Positions 1 through 4,967 of a stretch of DNA of 6,057 bases are shown one piece after another. The notes below the pieces were generated by a model. The model worked only from the letters and a program-made list of their open reading frames with translations. It was not told where the DNA came from and made no database searches. Positions within the stretch are counted from its first letter, which is position 1, and every line of letters starts with the position of its first letter. The position numbers and the translations under genes are program-made. This DNA is from Erythrobacter sp. UBA2510 (GTDB lineage Bacteria; Pseudomonadota; Alphaproteobacteria; Sphingomonadales; Sphingomonadaceae): NCBI GenBank assembly GCA_002341345.1, contig DDNW01000133.1, positions 1 through 6,057 of the forward strand. Reading direction: 5' to 3'.

Positions 1-2
1 CA

Positions 3-83
3 GATAGCGAGCGGCGGGAGGAGTGGAAAGGGCGGCCCCCGAGGTCTATATCCATTCTTCAAGCGTACCTAACCGCACCATAA
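3..83 (+). CDS. Possible C-terminal tail of an upstream gene (partial, uncertain)
   Basis: A reading frame is open from the left edge to a TAA at 81-83, in the same frame as the aminopeptidase P gene that follows. It would encode 26 residues that begin DSERREEWKGRPP. The first half has mostly G or C in the third codon position, as real genes here do; the second half does not. Another frame (from base 1) is also open, to a TAA at 70-72, so the choice is not secure. The stop would overlap the ribosome binding site of the next gene, a spacing seen in operons. I do not recognise the product. The stretch may simply be non-coding leader. Confidence 0.2.
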   Translation, partial: DSERREEWKGRPPRSISILQAYLTAP

Positions 84-88
84 GGAGG
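82..88 (+). promoter_or_regulatory. Strong ribosome binding site for the aminopeptidase P gene
   Basis: AAGGAGG is a near-complete match to the anti-Shine-Dalgarno sequence. It ends 10 bases before the ATG at 99 and 16 bases before a second in-frame ATG at 105. The spacing therefore favours 99 as the start. It is the best ribosome binding site in the window. Confidence 0.8.
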
Positions 89-98
89 CCCAGAGGCC

Positions 99-1895
99 AT
101 GTTGATGCAGACCCACGAAGCCCGTTTGCAGGCCCTGCGCGCCGAACTGGAAAAGCGCGGGCTCGATGGTTTCGTGGTGCCGCTGTCGGACGAATATCTC
201 TCCGAATATGTCGGCGCCTATGCCCAGCGACTGGCATGGCTGACCGGCTTCGGCGGATCGGCGGGCAGCGTGGTCGTGCTGAAGGATAAGGCCGCCATTT
301 TCGTCGACGGTCGCTACACCCTGCAGGTGCGCGATCAGGTCGATGGGCGGCTCTACGATTATCGCTCGGTCCCTGAAGATTCGATTTCGGGCTGGATCGC
401 GGACAATGCCGCCAAGGGCGCGAAGATCGGCTACGATGCCTGGCTGCATTCGCCGGGTTTCGTGGAGCAGATGCAAAATCGCCTTGCCAAGTCCGAGATG
501 GAAGCCGTCGCGGTCGAGACCAACCCCATCGACGCCGTGTGGCAGGACCGCCCCGAACCTTCCCCGGCCCCGGTCGTCCTGCAGGACGAGGCGCTGGCTG
601 GTCGTTCCAGCGCCGACAAGCGTGGGCAAATCGCCGAATGGCTGCAAGAGGAAGGCCACGATGCCGTGATCATCTCCGCGCTCGATTCGGTCGCCTGGGC
701 GCTCAATATCCGCGGGTCTGACGTGGAGCGCACGCCTGTCGCGCTGTCCTATCTCGTAATCAAGGCCGACGGCACCGCCGACTGGTTCGTCGCGCCCGAG
801 AAGGTCAGCGCCGAAGTTGCCGCAGCGCTCGGAAATGCGGTCTGCATCCGCCCGCGCGACAGCTTTGCCGACGCCCTGTCCGAATTTTCGGGAAAGAGTG
901 TCGCGCTCGATCCGCAGCGCGCGGTCGCGGGCATATTCGAGGCGCTCGAAGCGGCGGGCGCAACCGTCGCCAGGGCGCAGGACCCGGTCGTCCTGCCCAA
1001 AGCGGTCAAGAACACCGCCGAGATCGCCGGCCAACGCGCCGCGCAGGCACGAGACGGCGCGGCCATCACCCGCTTCCTCCATTGGTTGAGTGTCGAAGGG
1101 CCGAAGGGCGAAATCACCGAAATGTCCGCCGCCGACCGGCTCGAGGCGTTTCGCCGCGATACCGGCCAGCTGGTCGACCTCAGCTTCGACACGATATCCG
1201 GCGCCGGGCCCAATGGCGCCATCGTCCATTACCGCGTGAGCGAGGAGACCAACCGCACGCTCGAACCGGGCAGCGTCTATCTGGTCGATTCGGGCGGTCA
1301 GTACCGAGACGGCACGACCGACATTACCCGCACGGTATGGATCGGCCCCGGCGAACCCTCCGAGGAGGAGAAGGACCGCTACACGCGCGTCCTCAAGGGC
1401 CATATCCGCCTCGCCGTGCAAACCTTTCCGACTGGCACGATCGGCTCGCAGCTCGACAGCCTGGCCCGGCAATATCTGTGGGAGGCGGGCATCGACTATG
1501 CCCATGGGACCGGCCACGGCGTGGGCGCGTTCCTCTCGGTCCACGAGGGACCGCAGCGCATCGCCAAACCGCATGCCAGCGGCGAGCAAGCCCTGCTGCC
1601 AGGCATGATCCTCTCCAACGAACCCGGCTATTACAAGACCGGCGGCTTCGGCATCCGGATCGAGAACCTCGTGCTGGTCGAAGAGCGTTCCATCGGGGGC
1701 AGCGAGGGCAAATGGCTCGGCTTCGAGACGCTGACTCTGGCTCCGATCGACAGGACGCTGGTCGCCCAGCATCTGCTCACGCGGCAGGAGGTCGAGTGGT
1801 GGAACGCCTATCACGCCCGCGTGCGCGAAGTGCTGGCCCCGCAACTTGACGGCGACGCGCTGGCGTGGCTCGAACAGGCCTGCCAGCCGCTTTAA
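99..1895 (+). CDS. Aminopeptidase P family protein (Xaa-Pro aminopeptidase, M24B, three-domain form)
   Basis: This 598-residue enzyme should remove the N-terminal residue from peptides whose second residue is proline. The length fits the long, three-domain form of the family (human cytosolic enzyme, about 620 residues) and not the shorter E. coli PepP type (about 440). Two creatinase-like N-terminal domains cover roughly residues 5-300; the pita-bread catalytic domain covers roughly 310-540. The five metal ligands are visible: D397 in VDSGGQY, D408 in GTTDITRT, H473 in HGTGHGVG, E508 in SNEPGYY and E522 in IRIEN. The supporting histidines are also present: H377 in IVHYRV, H469, and H482 in VHEGP. 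There is no signal peptide or membrane segment, so it acts in the cytoplasm, probably in recycling proline-containing peptides. The start at ATG 99 is set by the AAGGAGG at 82-88. The next gene is 265 bases away and probably has its own promoter. Family and intact active site are secure; the physiological substrate is unknown. Confidence 0.95.
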   Translation: MLMQTHEARLQALRAELEKRGLDGFVVPLSDEYLSEYVGAYAQRLAWLTGFGGSAGSVVVLKDKAAIFVDGRYTLQVRDQVDGRLYDYRSVPEDSISGWIADNAAKGAKIGYDAWLHSPGFVEQMQNRLAKSEMEAVAVETNPIDAVWQDRPEPSPAPVVLQDEALAGRSSADKRGQIAEWLQEEGHDAVIISALDSVAWALNIRGSDVERTPVALSYLVIKADGTADWFVAPEKVSAEVAAALGNAVCIRPRDSFADALSEFSGKSVALDPQRAVAGIFEALEAAGATVARAQDPVVLPKAVKNTAEIAGQRAAQARDGAAITRFLHWLSVEGPKGEITEMSAADRLEAFRRDTGQLVDLSFDTISGAGPNGAIVHYRVSEETNRTLEPGSVYLVDSGGQYRDGTTDITRTVWIGPGEPSEEEKDRYTRVLKGHIRLAVQTFPTGTIGSQLDSLARQYLWEAGIDYAHGTGHGVGAFLSVHEGPQRIAKPHASGEQALLPGMILSNEPGYYKTGGFGIRIENLVLVEERSIGGSEGKWLGFETLTLAPIDRTLVAQHLLTRQEVEWWNAYHARVREVLAPQLDGDALAWLEQACQPL

Positions 1896-1947
1896 GCCGT
1901 GCCATTATCCTTATTTCTGGCGCCCGGATGAACGCGCCACTGTTCAC

Positions 1948-1996
1948 GCGACAAATTGCGACAAACCTTCCGGATTCGGGCAAAAATCTGCGACAT
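1948..1996 (+). promoter_or_regulatory. Phased GCGACA direct repeats, candidate response-regulator operator
   Basis: GCGACAAA occurs at 1948-1955 and again at 1958-1965, a 10-base tandem repeat. A third copy, GCGACAT, is at 1990-1996. The offsets of 10 and 32 bases put all three on about the same face of the helix. OmpR/PhoB-family regulators typically bind tandem direct repeats with 10-11 base spacing, often next to the -35 region, and a member of that family is encoded in the operon downstream. Binding is an inference; no match to a known consensus is claimed. Confidence 0.4.
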
Positions 1997-2003
1997 AGCC
2001 CTC

Positions 2004-2009
2004 CTATAT
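2004..2009 (+). promoter_or_regulatory. Possible -10 promoter element (CTATAT)
   Basis: CTATAT lies 8 bases downstream of the third GCGACA copy and resembles the loose -10 element of alphaproteobacterial housekeeping promoters. No good -35 hexamer sits 16-18 bases upstream, which would fit a promoter that needs an activator bound at the repeats. Transcription from here would give a leader of about 145 bases. The element is short and could be chance. Confidence 0.25.
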
Positions 2010-2035
2010 GGGCAGATGAGTGGCGAGGCGCTGGT

Positions 2036-2055
2036 CCCCCCTCTTCCCCCCTCAT
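2036..2055 (+). repeat. Two-copy C-rich 10-base tandem repeat
   Basis: CCCCCCTCTT at 2036-2045 is followed directly by CCCCCCTCAT at 2046-2055, nine of ten bases identical. It forms a pyrimidine tract in the presumed 5' leader of the EF-hand gene. Such a tract could pair with purine-rich sequence such as a ribosome binding site, or it may be slippage-generated low-complexity sequence. Confidence 0.6.
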
Positions 2056-2118
2056 CCAGCGTCTCGTCACTCTACCATCGCGGGCAGGCAGGACGCTGAT
2101 CCGGCCACGACCGCAAGG

Positions 2119-2142
2119 TTGGGCCGAACAGGTTTGGCCCGG
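2119..2142 (+). other. RNA hairpin just upstream of the EF-hand gene's ribosome binding site
   Basis: GGGCCGAA (2121-2128) pairs with TTTGGCCC (2133-2140) around the four-base loop CAGG. This gives eight pairs, one of them G-U, and two more G-U pairs could extend it outward. The hairpin ends about 8 bases before the GGAG core at 2151. No T-tract follows, so it is not a standard terminator; a leader structure that affects translation or mRNA stability is more likely. It coincides with an imperfect tandem repeat (2117-2130 and 2131-2145), so the symmetry could be a by-product of that repeat. Confidence 0.45.
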
Positions 2143-2148
2143 ACAGAC

Positions 2149-2156
2149 TTGGAGAG
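2149..2156 (+). promoter_or_regulatory. Ribosome binding site for the EF-hand gene (decides the start)
   Basis: TTGGAGAG contains GGAG with a 6-base spacer to the ATG at 2161. The same frame is open further upstream, to an ATG at 2020, but that longer version would bury the signal peptide behind 47 low-complexity residues and has no ribosome binding site. The start at 2161 is therefore preferred. Confidence 0.75.
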
Positions 2157-2160
2157 TGTG

Positions 2161-2724
2161 ATGAAGAAGCCCCTGATGATCGCCCTGGCCGCCGGTACCG
2201 CTATGGCCGGCCTCGCCGCAGGCGTTGCCGTCCATGCCCAGAGCGGCGCGGAACGCCCCGCCATGACCCGCGAAGCTGCCGAACAGCGCGCGACCGAAAT
2301 GTTCGCCCGCATGGATGCGAATTCCGATGGCATGCTGAACGAAGCCGACCGTGAGGCGCGCCAGCGCCAGTTGTTCGACCAGATGGACGCCGACAGTAAC
2401 GGCTCGATCACCCTTGAAGAATTCAATGCAGCGCGCGAAACTTTCAAGGAGATGCGCAGCGAACGCCGAGAAGCCCGTGGCGAGCGCTTTGCCGGTCGCG
2501 GTGGCCATGGCCGACGCGGTGGTGGTGAGCGCATGCTGACCCAGGCCGATACCGACGGTGACGGCTCGATCAGCCAGGCGGAACTGACCGCCGCGATGCT
2601 GGCCCGCTTCGATGCTGCCGATACCAATGGCGACGGCGAGATATCGAGTGACGAGCGGCGCGGACCCGGCAAGCGCGGTCCGGGTGCTGGACGCATGGCC
2701 CCGCCTGCTGCACAGGAAAGCTAA
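2161..2724 (+). CDS. Exported EF-hand protein with four calcium-binding loops
   Basis: The 187-residue protein starts with a clear signal peptide (MKK, a hydrophobic core, then V24-H-A26), with likely cleavage before Q27, so it should reach the periplasm or beyond. Four EF-hand loops follow at residues 52-63, 76-87, 130-141 and 154-165. Loops 2 to 4 have the canonical ligand pattern with Glu at position 12; loop 1 (DANSDGMLNEAD) ends in Asp, which in known EF-hands lowers calcium affinity or shifts it toward magnesium. Within each pair the loops start only 24 residues apart, and the second pair lies exactly 78 residues after the first, which points to an internal duplication. The linker (about 92-124) is rich in Arg and Gly. 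It is the first gene of an apparent operon, 24 bases ahead of a response regulator, which suggests a role in ion sensing, buffering or output for that two-component system. The EF-hand assignment is firm; the role is inferred. Confidence 0.9.
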   Translation: MKKPLMIALAAGTAMAGLAAGVAVHAQSGAERPAMTREAAEQRATEMFARMDANSDGMLNEADREARQRQLFDQMDADSNGSITLEEFNAARETFKEMRSERREARGERFAGRGGHGRRGGGERMLTQADTDGDGSISQAELTAAMLARFDAADTNGDGEISSDERRGPGKRGPGAGRMAPPAAQES

Positions 2725-2748
2725 GGCAAACCCCTGGCGGGATCATCG

Positions 2749-3483
2749 ATGGAAGAAACATCGCCTCAGACCCTGTTGCTCGTCGATGACGAAGCAACTC
2801 TGCGCGAGCCCCTGGCTGCCTATCTGGCACGCCAAGGGTTCGTCGTGCACGAGGCCGAGAGCGCGGCCAAGGCCCGCGCCGCGCTGGCCGAAACCCGGCC
2901 CGACCTCGTCCTGCTCGACGTGATGATGCCCGGCGAGGACGGCCTGTCGCTGTGCCGCCACCTGATCGAAACCCGCAACGTGCCGGTCATCTTCCTGACC
3001 GCGCGCGGCGAAGCGACCGACCGCATCGTCGGGCTGGAGATTGGCGCCGACGATTATGTCGTCAAGCCCTTCGAACCGCGTGAATTGGTCGCGCGCATCC
3101 GCTCCGTCCTGCGCCGCGCAGCGCGCGAGGGGACAGTGGCCGAGCCCGATTTGCACTATGCCTTCGAAGGCTGGCTGCTCGACCCGCTCAAGCGCAAGCT
3201 GACCGATCCGGACGGCACCGTGGTACCGATCTCTTCGGCGGAATTTCGCCTGCTTGTCGCCTTTCTCGATCATCCTCGCCAGGTGCTCGACCGCGATCGC
3301 CTGCTCGACATGGTGCAGGGGCGCGAAGCGCATCTGTTCGACCGCGCGGTCGACAATCAGGTCAGCCGCCTCCGACGCAAGATCGAGGCCGACAGCCGCG
3401 CCCCGAAGCTGATCCAGACTGTCTGGGGCGGCGGCTACCGTCTTGCCGCCGAGCTCCGGCGCGTACCCGCCGGTACGTCCTGA
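2749..3483 (+). CDS. OmpR/PhoB-family response regulator transcription factor
   Basis: The 244-residue protein has the standard two-domain layout. The receiver domain (about residues 8-122) shows the acidic pair D13-D14, the phosphoacceptor D57 in LVLLDVMMPGEDG, the switch residue T84 in IFLTARGE, and K106 in DDYVVKPFEP. The C-terminal winged helix (about 138-236) includes the recognition helix around VDNQVSRLRRKIE (201-213) and the wing motif IQTVWGGGYRL (222-232). It should be phosphorylated by the kinase encoded immediately downstream and bind DNA as a dimer on tandem direct repeats. The ATG at 2749 follows a modest ribosome binding site (GGCGGGA, 2736-2742) and comes 24 bases after the EF-hand gene. 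The stop codon at 3481-3483 directly abuts the kinase ATG in the same reading frame. The family is certain; its targets are unknown, though the repeats at 1948-1996 are a candidate. Confidence 0.96.
   Translation: MEETSPQTLLLVDDEATLREPLAAYLARQGFVVHEAESAAKARAALAETRPDLVLLDVMMPGEDGLSLCRHLIETRNVPVIFLTARGEATDRIVGLEIGADDYVVKPFEPRELVARIRSVLRRAAREGTVAEPDLHYAFEGWLLDPLKRKLTDPDGTVVPISSAEFRLLVAFLDHPRQVLDRDRLLDMVQGREAHLFDRAVDNQVSRLRRKIEADSRAPKLIQTVWGGGYRLAAELRRVPAGTS
3462..3477 (+). other. Perfect 6-bp hairpin at the regulator/kinase gene junction
   Basis: CGTACC (3462-3467) and GGTACG (3472-3477) are exact inverted repeats around the four-base loop CGCC; a G-U pair could add a seventh. The hairpin lies in the last codons of the response regulator, 6 bases before the kinase ATG, where a ribosome binding site would normally sit. 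No Shine-Dalgarno sequence is visible there. The arrangement suits translational coupling, in which ribosomes finishing the regulator open the structure and restart on the kinase. Confidence 0.5.
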
Positions 3484-4893
3484 ATGTTCCACAAGGTCCT
3501 GCCCAAGAGCCTGCTTGGCCAGATGCTGCTGGCAGTCGCCGTGGCGCTGCTGGTGGCGCAGGGCCTGTCGGGGGTTTTGCTGTACCGCGCCGAGCAACGG
3601 CGGCTGGAGGCTGGCCTGATCAACTCGCTTGCCTTTCAGCTCGTCGCCGACCCGCGCGTCGAGGGTGGCGGGCAGCAAGAACCGCACCGCCGCTTCGGCG
3701 GACGCCGCAAGCTGCGCATCGAACATGCGCTCAACTCCCCTCTTGCGCGTGGTGAAAAGCACAATACGCGGCAGGAAGAGGCGCTGCGGGGCGTGCTGGA
3801 GGAACAGGGCGTCGAAATCGATCAGCTGGTCGTCTTACGCCGCGAGATCTCTTCCGACGACTACCTTAACCGGGTCCGGCGAATCTCGCCCCGGTTCGAA
3901 AATTCGCGCTGGGATCGCGACGGGGAATTGCTGCTCGCCGGACTCAAGCGGGCGGGCGAGGACGAATGGCGGGTCGCGCGCGTCCCGCTGCCACCCGCAA
4001 ACCCGCGTGCACTCAGCGGGGTCGTCCTCCAGACACTGATCCTTTATATCGTGCTGGTCGGCGGTCTCGCTTTCCTGCTGCGACGCATCACCCGCCCGCT
4101 CGCGGCTCTGACGAGGCGGGTCGAGGATTTCGCCGGTCGGCGTGCAGGCGGCGATCCGCTCGAACCCTCGGGCCCCGAGGACATGCATCGCCTGATCGAA
4201 GCGCATAATGCCATGGAGGGGCGCATCGCCGGCCTGCTGGACGAGAAGGACGTGATGCTCGGCGCGATCGGGCACGACCTCAAAACCCCGCTCGCCGCGC
4301 TCCGCGTACGGATCGAGTCGGTCGAGAACGACGAAGAGCGTATGCGCATGGCGGCCAGTATCGAGGATATTACCGGCACGCTCGACGACATCCTGTCGCT
4401 GGCCCGCATCGGGCGCTCGTCCGACACGATCGAGCGGACCGATATCGCCGCGCTCGTCGCCTCGGTGGTCGATGAATATGAGGATATGGGCCAGCCGGTC
4501 GAATTGCGCGCGGCGCCCCGCATGGCGCTGAACCTGCGCGCCACCTGGCTCCGGCGCGCGCTCAGGAACCTCATCGACAACGCGCTGCGCTATGGAGAGC
4601 GCGCCCGGATCGACCTGCGCAAGCAAGCGGGTCCCGGTGGCCTGGAGGAGGCGATTATCGCCATCGAGGACGACGGCCCCGGCATCCCCGACGCCGAGAT
4701 CGTTGCCATGCTCGAACCCTTCGCTCGCGGAGAGAGTTCGCGTAATCGCGCCACCGGCGGCGCGGGGCTGGGCCTGACGCTGGCGCGCGCGATTGCCGAG
4801 CAGCATGGCGGCAGGCTGGAACTCAGGAATCGTCATGACGAATACGGCAAGCTCGTGGGGCTTATCGCTGAATTGCACTTACCGCTCGACTGA
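3484..4893 (+). CDS. Membrane sensor histidine kinase, HAMP-containing, EnvZ-like
   Basis: The 469-residue protein has two membrane segments (about residues 11-33 and 177-199) enclosing a periplasmic domain of about 143 residues. A HAMP linker follows (about 200-252, starting RRITRPLAALTRRV). The dimerisation and phosphoacceptor helix holds H264 in GHDLKTPLAALR. The ATP-binding domain shows the N box with N362 and N366 (RNLIDNALRYG), the G1 box DDGPGIP (396-402), the F box EPFARGESS (411-419) and the G2 box GGAGLGLTLA (425-434). All catalytic elements are present, so it should autophosphorylate on H264 and pass phosphate to D57 of the adjacent regulator. The periplasmic domain is rich in Arg and matches no sensor fold that I recognise; residues 60-79 are strongly basic and Gly-rich. 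The ATG follows the regulator's TGA with no gap and no ribosome binding site, which implies coupled translation. The signal sensed is unknown; the EF-hand gene in the operon suggests calcium or another cation. Confidence 0.95.
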   Translation: MFHKVLPKSLLGQMLLAVAVALLVAQGLSGVLLYRAEQRRLEAGLINSLAFQLVADPRVEGGGQQEPHRRFGGRRKLRIEHALNSPLARGEKHNTRQEEALRGVLEEQGVEIDQLVVLRREISSDDYLNRVRRISPRFENSRWDRDGELLLAGLKRAGEDEWRVARVPLPPANPRALSGVVLQTLILYIVLVGGLAFLLRRITRPLAALTRRVEDFAGRRAGGDPLEPSGPEDMHRLIEAHNAMEGRIAGLLDEKDVMLGAIGHDLKTPLAALRVRIESVENDEERMRMAASIEDITGTLDDILSLARIGRSSDTIERTDIAALVASVVDEYEDMGQPVELRAAPRMALNLRATWLRRALRNLIDNALRYGERARIDLRKQAGPGGLEEAIIAIEDDGPGIPDAEIVAMLEPFARGESSRNRATGGAGLGLTLARAIAEQHGGRLELRNRHDEYGKLVGLIAELHLPLD

Positions 4894-4967
4894 CGACTTC
4901 GCGGGGCGCGCATTTCTTGTTAGGATGGTGGTTACTCAGGTAACCAGCCACGAAAGTCCCCCTGCCA
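4894..4967 (+). promoter_or_regulatory. 74-base gap between the kinase and the M1 peptidase gene
   Basis: The gap contains a short CGCG-GGG-CGCG inverted repeat (4900-4910) followed by a T-rich stretch, which is at best a very weak terminator. The longer hairpin at 4926-4950 comes next. No convincing -35/-10 pair was found; TTGTTA at 4917-4922 has no good -10 partner. The ribosome binding site for the next gene is poor: only CGAAAG at 4951-4956, 11 bases from the ATG. Whether the peptidase is co-transcribed with the kinase cannot be decided from this. Confidence 0.35.
4926..4950 (+). other. Hairpin upstream of the M1 peptidase gene
   Basis: TGGTTAC (4929-4935) and GTAACCA (4940-4946) are exact inverted repeats around the loop TCAG. 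With one bulged G at 4947, TGG (4926-4928) can also pair with CCA (4948-4950), which extends the stem to ten pairs. No T-tract follows on either strand, so an intrinsic terminator is unlikely. It ends 17 bases before the ATG and could be a leader structure or a palindromic protein-binding site. Confidence 0.45.

Larger units (their letters stand above)
1896..2160 (+). promoter_or_regulatory. Intergenic control region of the EF-hand/two-component operon
   Basis: This 265-base stretch separates the aminopeptidase P gene from the EF-hand gene. Left to right it holds a 6-bp inverted repeat without a T-tract (1918-1939), three GCGACA repeats (1948-1995), a possible -10 element (2004-2009), a tandem C-rich repeat (2036-2055), a tandem repeat and hairpin (2117-2145), and a ribosome binding site (2149-2156). 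Two short frames cross it but neither looks coding. It is the largest non-coding stretch here and the most likely site of control for the operon downstream. Confidence 0.6.

Noticed and set aside
69..1844. Long open frame on the minus strand (591 codons) opposite the aminopeptidase P gene.
   Set aside because: It is a codon-bias shadow of a high-GC gene: the + strand protein has all M24B metal ligands and a strong ribosome binding site, while the minus product shows no recognisable motifs.
1918..1939. Inverted repeat TGGCGC/GCGCCA after the aminopeptidase P gene, considered as a terminator.
   Set aside because: Only six pairs, a ten-base loop and no following T-tract on either strand.
2016..2099. 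Possible 27-codon leader peptide starting at ATG 2016.
   Set aside because: No ribosome binding site precedes it, and the Pro/Ser-rich product comes from the C-rich repeat. There is no run of one amino acid that would suggest attenuation.
2020..2160. In-frame N-terminal extension of the EF-hand gene starting at ATG 2020.
   Set aside because: It has no ribosome binding site, adds low-complexity Pro/Arg-rich residues, and would place the signal peptide internally. ATG 2161 has GGAG at the right distance.
1928..2161. A 77-codon frame from ATG 1928 whose TGA overlaps the EF-hand ATG (TGATG), which could suggest an upstream coupled gene.
   Set aside because: No ribosome binding site, no recognisable protein features, and it would begin upstream of the presumed promoter. 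The stop/start overlap is probably chance.
4900..4921. CGCG-GGG-CGCG followed by CATTTCTTGTT after the kinase gene, considered as an intrinsic terminator.
   Set aside because: Four base pairs with a three-base loop is too weak, and the T-rich tail is interrupted.
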